Origin: Chloromonas sp. AAM2
Lineage: Eukaryota; Chlorophyta; Chlorophyceae; Chlamydomonadales; Chlamydomonadaceae
Length of the DNA: 42,216 nucleotides
Reading direction: 5' to 3'
Assembly: GCA_004335635.1 (NCBI GenBank)
Contig: QAXH01005849.1
Location: 1,641 to 43,856, forward strand
The stretch's first letter is position 1, and each line of letters opens with the position of its first letter. Under the pieces are notes generated by a model. It made no database searches and was not told where the DNA came from. It saw only the letters and a list, made by a program, of their open reading frames with translations. Position numbers and translations under genes: made by a program. Shown one piece after another: positions 23,101-33,308 of the stretch.

Positions 23101-24144
23101 TGCTGCCAGGCTTCCATACAGATAATTGCACCCATGTTTGCATGAAGCAAGACCTATGCATTGGCACTGAACGAGTTGACTGAACTTGTAAGTTGTTCCA
23201 GAACAGGTTACTCATTCTTAGTACCTGTTGATGGCTTTAACGACATTACCAGCAAGGTGCATATCGCAGCTGACCTTAGATTGCGCGCCTTGCCGTCCAA
23301 GATCTGTGTTTTACAATGCTGTGCCCAGCAGGCGGCACAGAACACGTGCCCACAGAGCATGGCAGGGCAAGACTGCCCGTCCACGGTTTCGCAGCATATT
23401 TGACACTGAAAAGTCCCGGCAACTGCAAGTGACGTGAACAGGGCGCAAGTTGTATAGCCCGAACGGGAGGTTCTGTGAGCAGGTGTGTGCAGGCAGCAGT
23501 GTTCGGGCTGTCACCTTGCTGGCAGGCGCTGTCTGAAGGGGCGGGCAACCCCACTGTTTGGTACAAGCTGTTCAGCCCTCTGTCCACGTACACGCCTGCA
23601 AGGGAAACAATCACAACACTCTGGGATACATGCCCTGGCATGCAGATTTTGCATTCGCTTGTGAGCACTGGCTGCCAGCTGCATGGGCGAGTGCGTTCAC
23701 TTACTCATGACTCGTTCGGGATCCCATCTGAAGTGTATGAGAATGCTTCTTGCCACCGTTTTCGAGCAGTGCAACAGGTCGCACACTTGCTGCAGCGCCG
23801 CGCCCTGCGGGGTGGATGTAGCTGGGGTTGTTTAGACCCAGATATATATTTCACACAAAGTGCCGAAAGCAAGTAATGCATGCTGCGGTTGAAAGGAGTG
23901 CAAGGTGCTGAGGATCTCGACAGACCCAGACGAGTATCACCTGGTGCCCTTCAACTTCATGCATGCTGAGCACCCGGTAGCCCTCTTGCAGGGCGCCTCC
24001 GTGTGACCCAGCAGCTGTGATGGCTTCAGAACGCCCCACGTCATCATCGTCGCTGTCAGTCTCTGGCATAGCCTGAGAATCGTCGGAGACGAAATCCCAT
24101 CCCTCGTCGTCGCTGACTGCTGATTCCATTGTCACTGACGCCAT
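20123..24144 (-). CDS. ARI: Ariadne-type RBR E3 ubiquitin-protein ligase
   Basis: Eleven exons give 1572 nt (523 aa): 23941-24144, 23705-23804, 23515-23595, 23275-23422, 22863-23034, 22264-22361, 21908-22049, 21433-21629, 20832-20994, 20535-20630, 20123-20293. All phases agree. The N-terminus is acidic (SDDEGWDF, DSDDDD), as in Ariadne proteins, followed by a UBA-like segment. RING1 starts CQICCETVDG and includes CGHVFCAACW; the IBR domain includes CFCPSTPWCG and CVCGHMFCFKCK. RING2 is KPCPRCSKAVEKNGGCNH, in which Cys306 matches the catalytic cysteine that accepts ubiquitin from the E2, then SFCWLCG. The Ariadne domain follows (RRVLAPSYVFAYF, YEDQQMTLESEVERL). Family members work with UBCH7-like E2s and neddylated cullins. 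The start at 24144 is the ATG nearest the acidic N-terminus; 24129 is also possible. Substrates cannot be inferred. Confidence 0.95.
21268..21355 (-). repeat. Dispersed repeat family A, reverse-oriented copy
   Basis: This ~88-bp segment in an Ariadne intron is the reverse complement of 25875-25959, with shared blocks such as GAGGTTTGCGGTCAGGATAG and GGTGTGTCGCAATC. A diverged, internally deleted copy lies at 1091-1153. Confidence 0.85.
22440..22750. repeat. Degenerate direct repeats in an Ariadne intron
   Basis: The blocks at about 22446-22512 and 22676-22742 align (GATCACCTGCCTAACCTAAC against GATGGCCTGTCGAACCTAGC, then TGTGCTCAGAAGCAGCTGAC against TGTGCTCAAAGGCAGCTAAC). A shorter piece occurs near 22557. 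They lie between exons 22863-23034 and 22264-22361. Confidence 0.7.
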
Positions 24145-24360
24145 TTGCGTTCGGACAAAGGGAACTGTGCGCGCACAGCTGTCAGCACGGCGACACAGCT
24201 TAGTGTGATTTTCTCGTTTCTGCCCCACACATGTCCCGGCTGCACCACTTTGGACTGGTGCACTTCCGCGTGGACTGTCGGATGAACGTCGTCTGATCCG
24301 AGATACCATTATAACTAATCCATCAGCCCACAGCCCACAGTCCTCCAACGTCAACTAACC
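24145..24360. promoter_or_regulatory. 216-bp divergent promoter region, Ariadne (-) / YCF33-like (+)
   Basis: The two start codons point away from each other with only 216 bp between them, so the genes probably share a bidirectional promoter. An A/T-rich stretch (CATTATAACTAAT) lies at about 24307-24319, some 45 bp upstream of the YCF33-like ATG. Confidence 0.6.
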
Positions 24361-24906
24361 ATGCGTGTTCAGGCAGCCGGCTTGAGTACAAGGAGAGCGG
24401 CATCTGCTGGAACGCCATTTACAGCATCTCGCACCCCACCCCGACCCCGGATCTTCTCTAGGCGCCTGGCCGCGCACGTTACAGCTCATGACGCCGTGGA
24501 GGGGACAGCACCAGCACCATCGTCAAGCCTCAGCGCAGCCACTCGGTATGCTATGTCAGGTCTAGCCCTGGCCATGGTTAGCACGCTCGTGGCGGAGCCA
24601 GCCCTGGCTGCTGGCATGGCAGACGTGCACACGTCCATGCCCATGGAGCAGTTCCAGCTGGCTGAGAATCAGGAGTTCTTCAGCAACGTGGCGAGGTACG
24701 GCCGCTACTTCGTGACTGTCATGCTGGGCACTGGCTACGTGATGCTCCGGCCCATAACAAATGCTTTCACCAAGAGCCCACTCAGTGCAATTCTGACAGT
24801 AGCTGCTATTGGCGGGTCATTCGTTCTCATCAAGTTCACATTAGAGGCCATGTTGGGAGTGAACAGCGAGCCGCTTCCGTTCGAGTACGTACAAGGGCAG
24901 TTCTGA
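24361..24906 (+). CDS. YCF33: Nuclear-encoded, plastid-targeted Ycf33-like membrane protein
   Basis: Single-exon gene of 181 aa. Residues 1-60 are rich in Ala, Ser, Arg and Thr with almost no acidic residues, as in chloroplast transit peptides. A hydrophobic stretch ending AEPALAAG (about 70-84) looks like a second, thylakoid-directing signal with an AxA cleavage site. The mature part contains EFFSNVARYGRYFVTVMLG, then a second hydrophobic segment and FTLEAMLGVN. This matches the two-helix Ycf33 family of cyanobacteria and red-algal plastid genomes, which also begins with an F-x-x-N-x-x-x-Y/R-R-Y/F-F pattern and ends in a T-L-x-A-M-L-G-like motif. The function of Ycf33 is not established; it is a small thylakoid membrane protein. 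Gene transfer from plastid to nucleus is inferred. The identification rests on remembered motif similarity. Confidence 0.8.
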   Translation: MRVQAAGLSTRRAASAGTPFTASRTPPRPRIFSRRLAAHVTAHDAVEGTAPAPSSSLSAATRYAMSGLALAMVSTLVAEPALAAGMADVHTSMPMEQFQLAENQEFFSNVARYGRYFVTVMLGTGYVMLRPITNAFTKSPLSAILTVAAIGGSFVLIKFTLEAMLGVNSEPLPFEYVQGQF

Positions 24907-26263
24907 GGTATGCCACCCGCACAAGCTGGGACAAGGGAGGTTTTCCATGGCCACCATCCTGAGCCAAGGGCTATAGAACAGCAGCAGCAGTGGCTCAAGC
25001 ACCAGTGTTCATGACTTTGATGCGTGTTTGAGTTTGTATGACCTTCTTTCCTGCACTGCCGCGGCGATTTGCCACCAACTGCCTGAACCCCGACTGAACC
25101 CCATTTCAGCAGGAATGGAAATGCCCGGCACAGATGACTTGCATGGCTTTCTGCTACAGTTTTGAGTGCTGCGTGGCTAGGAACTGCAACATTTATGAGT
25201 GACATTTGTGAGTTCGTGCAAAGCTTGTTGGATTCAAACATTGAATGGCTGAAACAATCTTGTGCTTTACGATGTAATGCAGAGACTGAGTCAATGTTTG
25301 AACGTGACGTTTGTGACATTCACGACAGCAGAGTGGTGCATGCTCAGCTACGAACCATCCTGATTCCGTCACAATGCTGCTTCAGTATGCAGGTGTTGTG
25401 CGAGATCAGGAACGCGATTGCAGGCTGCAATAGCTTTCAGAAAATGACAAGGCCAGTATGAATCTGCCAGTGACTCTATGTCAGCATTTGAAACCAGTGG
25501 GACTGGAACGTGAGCTCACCATGTTGAGCTCGCCATGCAGGGCACGTCGAAACAAGTGCTAGGTGTGCGAGGCTTGCACTCGTCTCTTGTCATCTGACCC
25601 AAAGCCAGGAATCAAGACCAGGAATAAGGCACGAGTGAGTAATTACAAGGAGGGAGTGCACACCAGGAAGCAGGACCACGCAATAGTTACTCAGGGCGAT
25701 TGTCCACTGGCAGGCAATTGTCCAGGTTTGCATTGCCTGTGAACTTCACTACGGCAAACTTCTGGTTGCTACAAGTTTCCAAGGTGAGCAATGGATACAT
25801 GCCAAAATCCATCAGCGTGCTGTTTGTCCTGCAAAATGACGGCGGTGGCCGCTCGTTGAGTCAATACCTTGACCACATGTGAAGAGGATTGCGACACACC
25901 AATAGTAGTGGTGGTGCCCAACCCCTCGAGGTGCTATCCTGACCGCAAACCTCGCTAGACCCAAGCAGGGGCCTGAAAATATGTAAATGGTTCATCGTTT
26001 CTCAAATGCCATGTCTCATATCAGTCCGGGTCACAGTCCTGGTCACAGTCAAAACTAGTGAGCTGCAGGACATGTTACAAGTACCCGGTCACATCGTCAT
26101 CAAATGCCTAGTTTCTGCCAGAATGGCTTGTTGAGCGTCAGCACGCAACACTGACTGTGTTCATCTATGATCATAAGAGCTGGAAGTTTGCACCAGGCTG
26201 TGGACACTCTAGCCTACGGCGGGTATTGCATAACCTATATGCGAGAAACAACAAAACTGTGGA
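24907..26263. other. Intergenic region, YCF33-like (+) and ceramide synthase (-) 3' ends
   Basis: Convergent 3' flanks. The 99-aa open frame at 25162-25461 shows no recognisable motif and is not annotated as a gene. TGTAA motifs occur on the plus strand at about 25275 and on the minus strand at 26075-26079, the latter 185 nt past the ceramide synthase stop. Repeat family A is present at 25875-25959. Confidence 0.5.
25875..25959 (+). repeat. Dispersed repeat family A, forward copy
   Basis: An 85-bp segment whose reverse complement lies at 21268-21355. The blocks ATTGCGACACACCAATAGTA and GGTGCTATCCTGACCGCAAA are shared. No coding capacity. It lies between the YCF33-like and ceramide synthase genes. 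Confidence 0.85.
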
Positions 26264-28442
26264 TCACTCGTCTTCATCCGAGTCCTCCCGAATGTCTTTT
26301 CCCTTGCCTGTGGTGACTTTCCTCCATGCAATTCGCAGGATGAGCGTCAACCAGTAGATGTGTATGCAATATAAAGCCATAAGGAGCGCATTGAGCAGTC
26401 CATGGCAGGGTGGCCGGTACCCTAGGATCTGCCACGATTCAAAGAATGAGCTGCGTATACAGTACACAGGAAATGCATAAATGCGTAGCATGGCCCATGA
26501 GGCCACAAAAACTGCAAAAACAGTTGTGGCGGCTGCATCCAGCTTGAGATAGTTGCAGCTCTTGGCCACCTCCATCAGGACATCGTTGATGTCATGGAGC
26601 AACATGACCACACATCCAATGCGTGTGTAACTGCAGCCACGTAACAGTTTGTGAATGTCAATTTACTGCGGAATATTTCACCTTTCTGACCAACCCATGT
26701 ATACATGTTGTATGAGGCTGATGCAACTCCTGGTTCCTGGCATCATCAAATGCAAGATTGAAAATGCCTCACCCAGTCTGTCACACCACATCACTTGTGC
26801 TTGCCATCACACCAACTGCACCCCAACTGAATTCCCGCCACCACATCACTTGTGTTTGCCACTGATGTATGTTCTTGTGTCTCCAGGTGGTGAGAGCATG
26901 ATGCTGTCAGTGATGATGTATGGTCAAGTACAGCTCTTGTAGCATCAAGTGTGCACCAGATCAAGTGTGCAGCAGTTCTAGCAGGGTGCACATCCACGCA
27001 CTTGTACTTGTAGGTGAAGATGATGGACACCACCGTTGCAAAATGGTGGGTCATCATGACATGGAAGTCCTTGCGAGGCACCTCCCACAGGGCAAGCATC
27101 AAAATTGTTGCTAAGTAATAGGCTGTCTCCACGGCATACAGCCATCGCATGGGGCTTCTGCAGGCACACCGCAGAGACAGTTCATATTGTTACATTTTCA
27201 GGCATTAGATCACATCGCACACACGTGACCACTCTGCACAATCCGTAGATCAGCTTCAAAGGATCTCTTGTGGGCTACCCGGGGCTCTACAGGTAGCTGG
27301 GATCAGGCTCAAAACAGCCGCAGAGGCGCGCTTTGAGTTCGTTGCATGTTCGGCGCAGTTTAGCCCGTCACCAAAAACCCAACAAGTCCTTAGACCGTGA
27401 TTTGGAGGTCAGGCTCTTGACAGAGTGCATAGCTTCGTGAGATTTGAACAGTTCCGGATAGGCACATGGCACTTTAGGTCACATTGAGTGATTGGGTCGT
27501 GGGGAGAACCTCAAATCCATGCACTATTGTTACCTACTAACATCTACAAAGTACACAACCAACTGGTTGGCGCATAGTTGCGAGCGCTTCACTTGTGTGC
27601 AGAAGCTGCCTGTGACTCACGTCATTTGCTGGGTTGGCCAGCCTGACCAGCACTGGCGGGTGTCCCAAAGCCAAGGCTGGTCGTACGTGGCAATAAATCC
27701 GAGAGTTGTGAAGGATGAGTAGCACAACAACTGCAATCGCACAGGACAGCAAATCAACTGTGGCTTTGAGAGAAACCGCAAGCATCACAAACAAGTAGAT
27801 GTCAGTTATCCAGCGCTAGGCACCATGTCACGCAACAAACCCAAAGCCATGTTGTGGGAGTACCATAGCTTTTAATCGCTGCATGCATCGACTGAGCCTC
27901 TGAGCTGCAAAGCGCATTATTAGCAGGCTGGGCCTTCACCTTAATCATGCGAAACCAAGGGTGCAAGTACCTAGATGCCAAGGCGCGCTTGCTTACCTTC
28001 CATTGGGACTCTGAGAACTTGAGCATGCACTTTGTCAGCTTGTCAGGGACATTGCCTGATTTGAATGTGTGCCGAGGTACCATCAGAGCGCGAGCAAGCG
28101 GCTGCATGGCAATGTGGCCACCAATGGCCTACAAGATTGGCGCCCTGGAACAACGTGAGTCTCCAACTCAACACAGGGCTGTGCCTGCTTCTTACCATGA
28201 ATAACAACCGCTCCAGGATCCATCTCAACAAAGGCAATAGCGCAGTCAGCACTGCATGCATTAACACACACAGGCACTAAACTCACATTGTGATTTGTGA
28301 TTTGCAGTAACTGTGTGCCCATTGGCATGGCCTGAGCCAGACGGGGATAACATCGCTCACCTAACACGCCCAAGGCCTCACGCACAGGCACCAACTCCAG
28401 CTGCTCAGATGCCAACCAGTTGTCCCGTAGTTGCGTGTCCAT
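26264..28442 (-). CDS. LAG1: Ceramide synthase (LAG1/TLC domain), sphingoid base N-acyltransferase
   Basis: Six exons, 28361-28442, 28196-28251, 27997-28128, 27621-27730, 27002-27157 and 26264-26630, give 903 nt (300 aa), the usual size for plant-type LAG1/LOH proteins. Seen in order: a hydrophobic helix (TALLPLLRWILERLLFM), the conserved KFSESQWK that opens the TLC domain, TYDQPWLWDTRQCW, then the Lag1 motif with VPRKDFHVMMTHHFATVV (catalytic His164-His165) and LLHDINDVLMEVAKSCNYLK (Asp192, Asp195). Several transmembrane helices follow and the tail is acidic (DSDEDE). The enzyme joins a fatty acyl-CoA to a sphingoid base in the ER membrane to make (dihydro)ceramide. No N-terminal homeobox is present, as in plants and fungi. 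The donor at 27001-27000 (GTGCGT) was preferred over 27007-27006 because it keeps the family spacing; both stay in frame. Confidence 0.95.
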
Positions 28443-29068
28443 TGAAATGGGCGATCGTGCTTACGCCGGATTCACGACCATGCTCCTTGTCCTAGATCCT
28501 AATGCATCAGATTGGGTCGTTGCTGACAGTTTCGGATGCGCGATGGCCCCTGTAAAACCTGCTGTGCACAACCTTGCGTGCGTGGGCCCCTGCAGGACTC
28601 GGCGCAAAGGTCAGTGCAGCAATGAAAGCAACGAACCCGTTTCCGTTATTGAGCAACACCGGCAAAAATTCTTCCATGCCCGACTAACTTCATCTGGACC
28701 AGTGTTTTGACAGCCCAGTGCCTCAAGTCTGCAACTCCTGCCAGTTTTCAAGTGAGCTCAGGGTGCTTGCAAGGCGCAGGCCTTCAGATTGAGAAAGGTG
28801 TCCAGCGCTTGCCTTAATAGACATCAAGCATCCAGGTAAGATGATGTTGATGCGCACGAATTTTCAATTCCTCGTCAAACAGGGTTTTGCTGCTTACATG
28901 GAGCAGACGCCAAACGCGCACATCAACATTCATCTGTTACTGCTGAATGCCTTGCAGGCACACACGAAGGCGAGTTCCTTCGGCAAGGGCTTACAAGTTT
29001 TCGGCCGGTGCTCAGCGCATCTCAGAGCCCAGCACAGTGCGGCCTGCAAATAGCCGGTCTGGCAGTCG
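28443..29068. promoter_or_regulatory. Divergent upstream region of LAG1 (-) and TMEM19-like gene (+)
   Basis: 626 bp between opposite start codons. No coding exon is supported. An in-frame TAG lies 18 nt upstream of the TMEM19-like ATG, so that start cannot be extended within this exon. Confidence 0.55.
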
Positions 29069-31999
29069 ATGACGGCACCTCAGCGCTCGATAGCTGAGTG
29101 CAGCACGTCAGGTCGAAGGGCACCCGTTAACCTCGCGCTCAAGTGCAGATACTCAGGGCGCAGCAATGCCAGGCTTGGACAGGTAGTCCTTCGTGGGGTT
29201 GGCAGTGGCGCAGATGGGTTGGGCAGGCAATCTCCAAGACAGCAAAAATCCGAAGAAATCCCTCAGATTTTCCCCACGACCTGGGCTTTCACGGACTCGC
29301 GACCAACTGCGCCTCCAAGGCCGATTCGCGATACCCAGCAGGCCGGAGGCAGCAGTTCAGCGGGATCGCCTCTAGGAGCTGGACAAGATGTCTCGTCTAC
29401 GCGCGACCCCGGCAGCGCCGCGGCGCTACCACGTCCGCCACAGCCATCCAGCAACGGCTCTCAGACCTCCCCACACCCGCGGTCAGCGCAATCACGGGCT
29501 GTCAGCACACAGACATCGTCCAGCAGTGGCAATGGCGAGGGAAGGCAGGGGACACCTACTGCAGAGATGGCTGAGAACGTGGTAGCTGAAGCTCTGGCTA
29601 GGGCTCAAGATGCCATCTCAAGAGCAGAATCCTCCCTGGAAGGCATTGAAGAACTCCCCAGTGCCAGGCCTCCCAGCAAACTGTCAGCTGCGTTTCGGCT
29701 TCTTCGCACGGGTGAGTTGATGTTGCATTTGCACAGTTGTGCAAGTTGATGCAAGTTGTGATTTCGCAACAGGTCCCAGCTGTGTTGTTTGCCGATCAGG
29801 ATCATGTTTCAGTGGTCTAGGCTGTGCTGCTTGTCAGGCATGATTGTGCAATGATTACAAGGCAACAAAACTGACTGCCACGCAGGTGTCATCGTTTCCA
29901 CCTTGTGTCTTGGGCTGATTGGGTCACAGGCGCTGGGCTTTGGCATGCAGTGGGCTTCAGCGATAGCAGCCGCCTGCGGCATTGCTTGGTGGGGTCTCAA
30001 TCGACAAGCCTTGAACATGTCAGGCGCGGTGGCGGCTCTGATTGTGGGCGCTGGCACGATTGGGTGTAGCTTGCGGTTTGGTGCAACACTATTGGGTTTC
30101 TTTTTTTCCTCCTCCAAGCTGACAGCCTTCAAGGAGGAGCTCAAGGATGGGCTGGACGACAAAAGCAAGTCAGGGGGGCAACGGGATTGGATACAGGTGC
30201 GCGGCAAAGGAGCAAGAGCCCAGCGATCACGCATGGCTTGCAGACATGCGTGGCTTGCACGGATGAATTCTCTCCAGTCTGTGACAGGCAGCACATGCTC
30301 TGAAGTTGTATTAAGTGACAGCTTGCAGATTGGAGGTAGCCAGCAGGCCGTCCTGAAGTACAACGTACAAGAACTCCACTCACTGTGGCATAGGCATATT
30401 GTCAGGACTCCATCCAAGCATAGCTGATGTGAGAAGGTGACGGGCACCGGTTCAATCACTGTTGTTGGGTTGTGCAGGTGGGACAGATTTGTTAATCCCT
30501 CTGTTTGCACAGGTTATGTGCAATGGCGGTATCCCCATGGCAATCGCTGTTGCGTATGGCGTGCTTACCAACTGTGTGGACGTGCCACTCGGCCCGCTGC
30601 CCAGTGTTGACCCATGGCGGGCCAAGCTGGCCACGCTCCTGGGCGGTGCTTTCCTGGGGTATTATGCCGCATGCTGTGGCGACACGTAAGTGGTAGCCGG
30701 ATCACAAGTATTGAAAAGACAGGTTTGTTGTTCCTTTTGCGCAGGCTGCATGGCATGACTTTCCAGCGTGAACACATAGATGGCATGCTCTAGTCGAAGC
30801 AGTTTGGTTTAACCGCGGTTGTTAATTTCTTCATTTGGACCCCGACCCGCCCTGTCGGGGCTGCTTGCAACCTGAGATGCATGCCTTGTTTTTCACGCGC
30901 TCAATGGCAGCCGTGAGCAGAGGGCTGGCATCTTACGTCGTTGTTGTCAGTTGTGGCACTCAAGACCCGCTGCACACAATGTCCGTTTGCTGTCACACTC
31001 AGTTCCAAGCAGCTTAGCTTGACCAGGACCTACAGTATGGCTGCTGAACTTACAGTGATGCCGTGGGTCCATCTGCAGGTGGGCATCCGAGCTTGGTCCC
31101 TTGTCGTCCGACACCCCCCGCCTCATCACCACGCTGCGCCCTGTGCGCCGGGGCACAAACGGTGGCGTGACACTACTGGGCCTGTCGGCGTCCATCCTGG
31201 GCGGCGTGTTTGTGGGAGCTGTGTTCTACGCCGCGGCCATTGTGTCGCCCACCCTGTGGATCCTGGAGGGGCTGCAGTCCATGGCCGTGAGCCAGTGGCG
31301 CTTGATTCCATTGGGCCTTATGGCAGGGCTCATGGGCAGTGTGTTGGATTCAGTGCTGGGCGCAACACTGCAGGTAGGATTTGAGCAGAACAGGGCCCAG
31401 AGATTGACCAAGGGTAGAAGGCTTGGCAACTAGCCAATAACGTCATGGCTGGTAGAAACCCTTGTCTAAAGGATTCATGCCTTGCACGTTGTGGGATTCA
31501 CGGGAGATTTACACGCCATCAGGCGGGTTATCTGCAGGGTGGCAGGGTAGGAACTCCCGTGCAGTGCATTCGGCATAACGCCGAGGCCGCACTAGGACTC
31601 ATGTTTAGCAAGTATTGGAGCCAGACAGCCTCTAAACCAGGCGGATCATGCCTGGCGCAAACGCGCCTGACAAGTGCGGGGTCCACACGCCTCAATCCCA
31701 ACCAGGCGGGTTAATCTGCAGTGTCTTTGTTGCAGTTCTTACCTGGGTGTTGCTTGAGTTGTGCGTGGAACATGTTCGTGAGGTGCTGCAGTCGTCAGTA
31801 ACGGATTTGATCGTTCTATGTGTGGCCGCAGTATACCGGGTTCAACCGAACCAGCGGCCGTGTGACCAGCAAGCCTGGGCCTGACGTCACCCACATCTCT
31901 GGCATCAGCTTCCTGGACAACAACATGGTCAATATGGTGTCAGCCACAGTCACCGCGGGGTTCACCGCGCTAGCAGCCATGCACATGTTTGGTTGCTGA
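29069..31999 (+). CDS. TMEM19/DUF92 family integral membrane protein with long N-terminal extension
   Basis: Five exons, 29069-29711, 29886-30196, 30513-30685, 31079-31373 and 31832-31999, give 1590 nt (529 aa); all phases agree. From about residue 215 the protein matches the TMEM19 / plant PGR branch of the DUF92 family (PF01940): FFFSSSKLTAFKEELKDGL, GGQRDWIQV, the strongly conserved GDTWASELGPLS with PRLITT, GTNGGVTLLG, GSVLDSVLGATLQYTG, and LDNNMVN near the C-terminus. Several hydrophobic helices alternate with these motifs. The related VTE6 protein is the chloroplast phytyl-phosphate kinase of tocopherol synthesis, and the polyprenol/phosphatidate kinase fold is shared, so a lipid or isoprenoid phosphate kinase role is possible but unproven for this branch. 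Residues 1-214 are Ser/Arg/Pro/Gln-rich and low in complexity; the first 40 resemble a transit peptide. Confidence 0.93.
31374..31628 (+). repeat. Dispersed repeat family B, copy 1, beginning at a 5' splice site
   Basis: The sequence starts with the donor of intron 4 of the TMEM19-like gene (GTAGGATTTGAGCAGAACAG) and matches 40424-40625 in TDP1 intron 1, apart from two extra blocks of roughly 18 and 27 nt here. Long identical stretches include GCCATCAGGCGGGTTATCTG and AAGTATTGGAGCCAGACAGC. Similarity stops within the intron; the last ~200 nt before the acceptor are unique. Confidence 0.93.
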
Positions 32000-32337
32000 T
32001 CACTGCATGTATTCATAAGTTGCATGGAATGGCGGCCTTGTATCATGCCTTGTCAGACAGGTTGAGCGAGCCCCTTGGCAGCGGTTGTGCATGCTTGTCG
32101 CCAGGAGGTGCATGCTTGTCACAGAAAGCAACATTAGGCTTGTCAGGATTGCACTGTAACGTTTTATCCTGACCCTATTGCTGCCAAGAAACGTGTCCTC
32201 CAGCCCATTGGACTGGTTATGTGCACTTCGCTGACAAAAGGTGTGGGGCCATGCAGGAACGCATGTGAATGTGCGCGTGCACACACATCAGAGACACATC
32301 TGTTTTGTTTGCATTGAAATTGTTTACGTGGCGTCTG

Positions 32338-32639
32338 TTAAAACTCATCGCATTCCTTGACTATGTTGTTTAGTAAAGGGTTTAAACCTTTGCCCATTGT
32401 GTTTTTCTGAAACTTGAACCCGGCGAGCATGGGTTTTCTGACACGATAGCCCGTAGCAGGCAACGGCATGGATGGGGTTTCGTACCCGCCCAAGCAATTA
32501 TGTGGAGAAGTTTTCCAGATACTAGTCTGGTGTACGTTGTACGTGTCAAGTCGCACGTACATGTGGGCAGAGACAATACTGAAAAGTGACTTGGCAGGGC
32601 TTTCAAAGGGTGCGTGTCTGTCACAGCTGCGTTTGGCGG
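32338..32639 (-). CDS. Possible terminal exon of an unrecognised gene
   Basis: After an AACGCAG acceptor-like site the frame stays open for about 100 codons to a TAA stop. It encodes a basic, aromatic-containing, non-repetitive segment with SAKSLFSIV-like, VRLDTYNVHQTSIWK and LNPLLNNIVKECDEF stretches. Amino-acid composition is more protein-like than in the surrounding open frames, but no upstream exon or family was recognised. It could also be chance open sequence. Confidence 0.22.
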
Positions 32640-33104
32640 TGCACTGAAGGCTGGCTTTTATCTTTGTCCTGGCTTGGATAGGGTGGCTGTACGTGCATTG
32701 CAGCCTTTGGCTGCATGGCAAGGACGTGGCAGGGCATGGAGCGTGACTGTTTGCCGTGCTGGTGAGTTTGTGCTTGCATCCAAATGGTGCCAGGTTGGAT
32801 CAAAGCGGGATTTCTTTGGCAGGATCTCCATGGATTCACAGGCAGGGTCTGAACCACCAGTGTTGTGGGCAGCTTGAGTTGATAATGGCTTATTACGTGC
32901 ATTGCATGTCGTTGCTGTGGCACCCCTTTGCTAGCAATTGATTCGCCCAACTGCTTCAGTGCTAGCCTACCAGTTCCTGTCGACACTGCTGGATGAGTGT
33001 CTGTTATGGCCGACCCAGCCATATAGAATGACATGTTTATGCTGAACACAATGTCTCAATGTGTCTCTGGGACACTGGTTGTATGCAGCACACAGTGTGT
33101 GCTT

Positions 33105-33308
33105 CTACACATCGAGATCAACTAAACAGTTGCGAGGGCGTGGCAACTTAAATGACAAGCTGTAGTTCTTCTCTGGCTGCTGGAGTGTATGGGTGATGTG
33201 GCGTTGGAGTGTGTTGAAGGAGACTTGTGCATGATGGTACAGCCTTTTATCGTCATGCAGACAGAGTGATACGGCTGACAGCCTCACTGACTGCAATTCC
33301 GCAGAAAC
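33105..33308 (-). CDS. Possible terminal exon of an unrecognised gene
   Basis: After a TTTGCAG acceptor-like site a 67-codon frame runs to a stop. It begins VSAELQSVRLSAVSL and continues with RLYHHAQVSFNTLQRHITHT and LSFKLPRPRNCLVDLDV. The balanced composition suggests possible coding. It might be an alternative 3' exon of the PIP-box gene, whose stop lies 570 bp upstream, or belong to a separate gene. No family was recognised. Confidence 0.25.
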   Translation of the reverse strand, partial: VSAELQSVRLSAVSLCLHDDKRLYHHAQVSFNTLQRHITHTLQQPEKNYSLSFKLPRPRNCLVDLDV

